From the NCBI GenBank assembly GCA_028817685.1, contig JAPPPC010000036.1, positions 1-8,602 of the forward strand: DNA of 8,602 bases, in the 5' to 3' direction. The position numbers were made by a program, and so were the translations under genes. Positions 6,191 to 8,602 of the stretch are shown piece by piece. The notes beneath the pieces were generated by a model that saw only the letters and a program-made list of their open reading frames with translations, was not told the DNA's origin and made no database searches. The stretch is from Rhodospirillaceae bacterium. Its GTDB lineage: Bacteria; Pseudomonadota; Alphaproteobacteria; UBA8366; GCA-2717185. Position 1 is the stretch's first letter, and every line of letters begins with the position of its first letter.

Positions 6191-6195
6191 CAGCG

Positions 6196-6918
6196 ATGAG
6201 CGTTGCAGGCGTCAAGGCGCTGACATTCGATACGGGCGGGACCATTCTGGATTGGCATTCGGGGGTCAAGGCCGCACTCACAACGACGGGCCAGAAACAC
6301 GGCATTGAGCGGGACTGGACCCATATCACCAACGAATTCCGGCGCCGGTCATTGGGCAAGATGCTTAATCTCGGCGAGACGGAGCCGCCCGCCTACAATT
6401 TCGACGGGTCCCACCGCATGGCGCTCGACAGCCTGATCGAGGAACACGATCTCGGCGCGTTCACGGAAGAAGAACGGCATATGATCGCGTATGAAACGCC
6501 TCACAACCTGCAGTGCTGGCCCGACTTCCCGGGTACATTGCCGAAGTTGCGCGAAAAGTACATCTGCGCGTCCTTCACGATCCTCAGCTTCCGTATCATC
6601 ATGGATACGGCGAAGGCCAACGGGCTGAGCTGGGATGCCGTCTTCTCCTGCGAAGCGATCGGCAAATATAAGGTGCTGCCGGAGGCGTACAACACGGTGG
6701 CCAAGTTCCTGCAGCTCGACCCGAGCGAGATTTGCATGGTCGCCTGTCACAATTTCGATCTCGATGCAGCGAAAGCGTGCGGTTACACGACCGCCTTCGT
6801 AAAACGGACGGACGAATGGGGACCGGAAGGGCCGCCGGATCCGGAACCGAACCCAATTCACGACATCGTTGCGGACAGCTTTCCGGACATGGCGCGGCAG
6901 TTGGGGGTGACCGCCTAG
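6196..6918 (+). CDS. HAD-superfamily hydrolase, haloacid dehalogenase type II-like
   Basis: A 240-residue cytoplasmic HAD protein closest in pattern to type-II haloacid dehalogenases, which hydrolyse 2-haloacids to 2-hydroxyacids through an aspartyl ester. The nucleophile is Asp12 in FDTGGT (11-16), followed by LDW as in many members annotated type II. The phosphatase general-acid Asp at +2 is absent (Gly14), so a phosphatase role is less likely. The usual aromatic at +2 (DAYGT or DTFGT) is also replaced by Gly. The motif II region reads SFTILS, with Thr128 as the likely Ser/Thr and no SNG. Motif III Lys159 (YKVLPEAY) and motif IV with His185, Asn186, Asp188 and Asp190 are present. Arg49-51 may supply the substrate Arg. 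A real dehalogenase is therefore uncertain; a related C-X hydrolase is possible. It lies 89 bp before the MmgE/PrpD gene. Confidence 0.85.
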   Translation: MSVAGVKALTFDTGGTILDWHSGVKAALTTTGQKHGIERDWTHITNEFRRRSLGKMLNLGETEPPAYNFDGSHRMALDSLIEEHDLGAFTEEERHMIAYETPHNLQCWPDFPGTLPKLREKYICASFTILSFRIIMDTAKANGLSWDAVFSCEAIGKYKVLPEAYNTVAKFLQLDPSEICMVACHNFDLDAAKACGYTTAFVKRTDEWGPEGPPDPEPNPIHDIVADSFPDMARQLGVTA

Positions 6919-6941
6919 GCAGGCTTCGCCGCGCCAAGTTG

Positions 6942-6971
6942 CGACCGGTCGTGAAATATGGCTGAGTCATA
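6942..6971. repeat. Two adjacent palindromes upstream of the MmgE/PrpD gene
   Basis: CGACCGGTCG (6942-6951) is a perfect 10-bp palindrome. Five bases later TATGGCTGAGTCATA (6957-6971) is a 15-base palindrome with one mismatched pair. Both lie in the 89-bp gap between the HAD and MmgE/PrpD genes, 37-66 bases before ATG 7008, a good place for an operator or internal promoter control. No known regulator consensus was matched. Confidence 0.35.
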
Positions 6972-7007
6972 AGGTCTGGGAGCAACGCAATCGCGGAGGA
7001 ATGGGGC

Positions 7008-8405
7008 ATGTCGGATCACGCAGGTATTTCGCTCGCGCTGGCGGAAGAGGTCGTCGGCTTTGGCGCGGATCGCCTTTCATCGGAAGATCACGAGCAGCTT
7101 AAAAGACTACTGATCGACTACGCCGCCGTAACACTGTGCGGATCCGTGCAGCCTTGGGGCCGTACCCTGACCGAGTGGGCCGGGGCGCATGGTGCTGACG
7201 GCAAGGTGTTGTTAATCGGCAGCGGCAAGCGCGCGGGCGCCAACGCCGCCGCGATGGTCAACGGCACGTCTGCGCATGGCTATGAACTCGACGATACGCA
7301 CGACAAGTCGATGAGCCATCCGGGCGCCGTCGTCATTACCGCTGCGCTGGCCGCGGGGACCGAGATGGGGTCGAGCGGCAAGGATCTGCTGTCGGCCATT
7401 GTCATGGGCTATGAGGTCATGACACGGGTCGGCATGGCCGCGAACTCCCTGGACGTGATCAGCCGCGGCTTTCATCCCACGGCGACCTTCGGCGTGTTCG
7501 GCGCCGCCGCGGCGGCCGGCAAGCTGTATGGGCTCGACGCGTCGGGTATCGCGCAGGCCTGGGGCATTGCCCTGTCAATGTCGAGCGGCGCTTGCCAGTT
7601 TGCCTTCGAGCCCAAGGGGACGATGGTCAAGCGCATGCATGCCGGCATTCCGGCGCATAATGGCGTTATCGCGGCGCAATTGGCACGGCTCGGCCTGGCC
7701 GCCCCGGTACAAGCACTCGAAGGCAATTACGGTTTCTTCAAGCTGTTCGGTGTCGATGCCAATCCGTCCCTGTTGACGAAGCCAGCGGACGCCCCGTTCG
7801 AGATTCACGACATCAGCATGAAGCCCTATTCTTGTTGCCGGAAGTTCCATTCCTTGATCGATGCGTTGGAGCAGGCGACCGACGGGTTCTCGATCCCGGT
7901 TGAGGAGATCGAGGGCATCACCGTGCGAGCGCCGAACACGGCGATCGAAAGCCACATGATGCGCCGGCCCGACTCGGTGATGGCGGCGCAATATTCAATG
8001 CCCTACATCGTCGGCGCGACTCTCGCCTACGGCCCGCGCCGCTATGACGCCTACGGCTCGGATCATCATGAGGATCAGAAGATTTTGTCGATCGTCGACC
8101 AGGTCCAGGCGCAGCCCGATGCGGAACTCAACAGCCTGGTACCGGCAAAGATGGCGACCAGCGTCGAATTGAATTTGCGCGGCGGCAATTCGCGCCAGGC
8201 GAAGGTGCTGGACAGTCTCGGTACGCCGGTGCGGCCAATGTCCACGATCGAAGTGGAGGGCAAGGCGCAGGCTCTGCTGGCGCCCATAGAGGTCGATGCG
8301 AAAGGCATCTCCGATGCCGTCGAGCGACTCGGCGAGGCCAACAGTATCGCAGAGTTCGCCGATGCGCTGGTGGTGCCGGGCTATGACCGCGTCCAGGCGG
8401 CCTAA
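7008..8405 (+). CDS. MmgE/PrpD family protein
   Basis: A 465-residue member of the MmgE/PrpD fold (usual length about 450-480), a cytoplasmic family that includes 2-methylcitrate dehydratase, cis-aconitate decarboxylase and iminodisuccinate epimerase; members act on small di- or tricarboxylates. Family segments in order: an N-terminal helical domain, NGTSAHGYELDDTH (85-98) with SHPG (103-106), GFHPTATFG (154-162), KRMHAGIPAHNG (208-219), and KPYSCCRKFH (272-281), whose Cys/His cluster belongs to the active-site region, then AAQYSMPY (326-333). No prpB, prpC or acnD neighbour exists, so a propionate role is not supported. The ATG follows GGAGGA (6995-7000) at 7 bases. The next gene begins 16 bp after its stop, implying co-transcription. 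Exact reaction unknown. Confidence 0.9.
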   Translation: MSDHAGISLALAEEVVGFGADRLSSEDHEQLKRLLIDYAAVTLCGSVQPWGRTLTEWAGAHGADGKVLLIGSGKRAGANAAAMVNGTSAHGYELDDTHDKSMSHPGAVVITAALAAGTEMGSSGKDLLSAIVMGYEVMTRVGMAANSLDVISRGFHPTATFGVFGAAAAAGKLYGLDASGIAQAWGIALSMSSGACQFAFEPKGTMVKRMHAGIPAHNGVIAAQLARLGLAAPVQALEGNYGFFKLFGVDANPSLLTKPADAPFEIHDISMKPYSCCRKFHSLIDALEQATDGFSIPVEEIEGITVRAPNTAIESHMMRRPDSVMAAQYSMPYIVGATLAYGPRRYDAYGSDHHEDQKILSIVDQVQAQPDAELNSLVPAKMATSVELNLRGGNSRQAKVLDSLGTPVRPMSTIEVEGKAQALLAPIEVDAKGISDAVERLGEANSIAEFADALVVPGYDRVQAA

Positions 8406-8421
8406 TACGATTGTCGGCGGC

Positions 8422-8602
8422 ATGGAGACGTTCGATGTCGTGATCGTCGGTGCGGGGTTTAGCGGCCTCTACCTGCTGCACAGCCTCCGCAAGGAAGGGT
8501 TTTCCGTTCGGTTGATCGAGGCGCAATCCGGCCTCGGCGGTGTCTGGCAAGCGAACCGGTATCCCGGCGCCCGTGTCGACTCGCACGTCCCCAATTATGA
8601 GT
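8422..8602 (+). CDS. Flavin-containing/Baeyer-Villiger monooxygenase, N-terminal part only (runs off the window)
   Basis: The first 60 codons of a FAD-dependent monooxygenase; the 3' end lies beyond the window. FDVVIVGAGFSG (4-15) is the Rossmann GxGxxG FAD-binding motif, followed by an acidic beta-2 end (Glu33 in LIEA) that binds the FAD ribose. GGVWQANRYPGARVDS (39-54) is the signature-like segment of Baeyer-Villiger and related flavin monooxygenases (GGxWxxNRYPGxxxD). Such enzymes use NADPH and O2 to insert oxygen into ketones or other substrates. The start at ATG 8422 is placed just before the FAD motif; the upstream purine tract is weak (GGCGG). It begins 16 bp after the MmgE/PrpD gene, so it probably belongs to the same transcript. 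The family is clear; the subtype is not, without the rest. Confidence 0.82.
   Translation, partial: METFDVVIVGAGFSGLYLLHSLRKEGFSVRLIEAQSGLGGVWQANRYPGARVDSHVPNYE

Larger units (their letters stand above)
6053..6195. promoter_or_regulatory. Divergent intergenic region with promoters for the dioxygenase pair and the HAD gene
   Basis: This 143-bp gap separates two divergent units, so it should hold two promoters and shared control sites. Inverted repeats are visible at 6077-6090 and 6095-6117. On the minus strand TTGACC (6111-6106) resembles a -35 box, but no good -10 follows at 16-18 bases. On the plus strand TTGAAG (6139-6144) with AACTAT (6162-6167) at 17 bases is a weak match. No promoter is called firmly. 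Confidence 0.4.

Overview
The window is GC-rich (short AT-richer stretches lie upstream of the cold-shock gene). Its gene content and protein style suggest an alphaproteobacterium, perhaps Rhodospirillales-like. That is an impression from protein wording and gene order (RhlE-type helicase, then CspA-type protein, then a small Lys/Arg/Glu-rich protein), not a phylogenetic result. No tRNA, rRNA, CRISPR, IS element or att site was seen.

Region 1 (1-2241) looks like a cold-shock/RNA-handling block on the + strand. It has a structured leader with a 10-bp-stem hairpin, a RhlE-type DEAD-box helicase probably starting at TTG 276, a 69-aa CspA-family protein, and a 52-aa highly charged protein with a GTG start that is easily missed. 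A G+C-rich hairpin without a U-tract follows the small gene.

Region 2 (2242-4318) is a two-gene + strand unit. It holds a histidinol-dehydrogenase-family enzyme with all catalytic and zinc residues but no his genes around it, and, 4 bp later, an SDR oxidoreductase. The pair looks like an alcohol/aldehyde oxidation step of a catabolic pathway; the best-known non-biosynthetic HisD relative is the sulfopropanediol dehydrogenase HpsN.

Region 3 (4322-6052, - strand) holds two tandem TauD/TfdA-family Fe(II)/2-oxoglutarate dioxygenases, 6 bp apart and tail-to-tail with the SDR (3-bp gap). They are paralogues with intact iron and 2-oxoglutarate residues but different predicted substrate pockets.

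Region 4 (6053-8602) begins with a divergent intergenic region carrying inverted repeats. It continues on the + strand with a type-II haloacid-dehalogenase-like HAD protein with a non-canonical motif I, an MmgE/PrpD-family protein, and the first 60 codons of a Baeyer-Villiger/flavin-containing monooxygenase that runs off the window.

Taken together, 2242-8602 reads as an uncharacterised catabolic island for a small functionalised organic compound: two dioxygenases, a flavin monooxygenase, two dehydrogenases, a HAD hydrolase and a dehydratase/epimerase/decarboxylase-type enzyme. The substrate cannot be read from sequence alone. A sulfonate is one hypothesis, suggested by TauD plus HpsN-like relatives, but no sulfite-handling, sulfolactate-lyase or transporter gene is visible.
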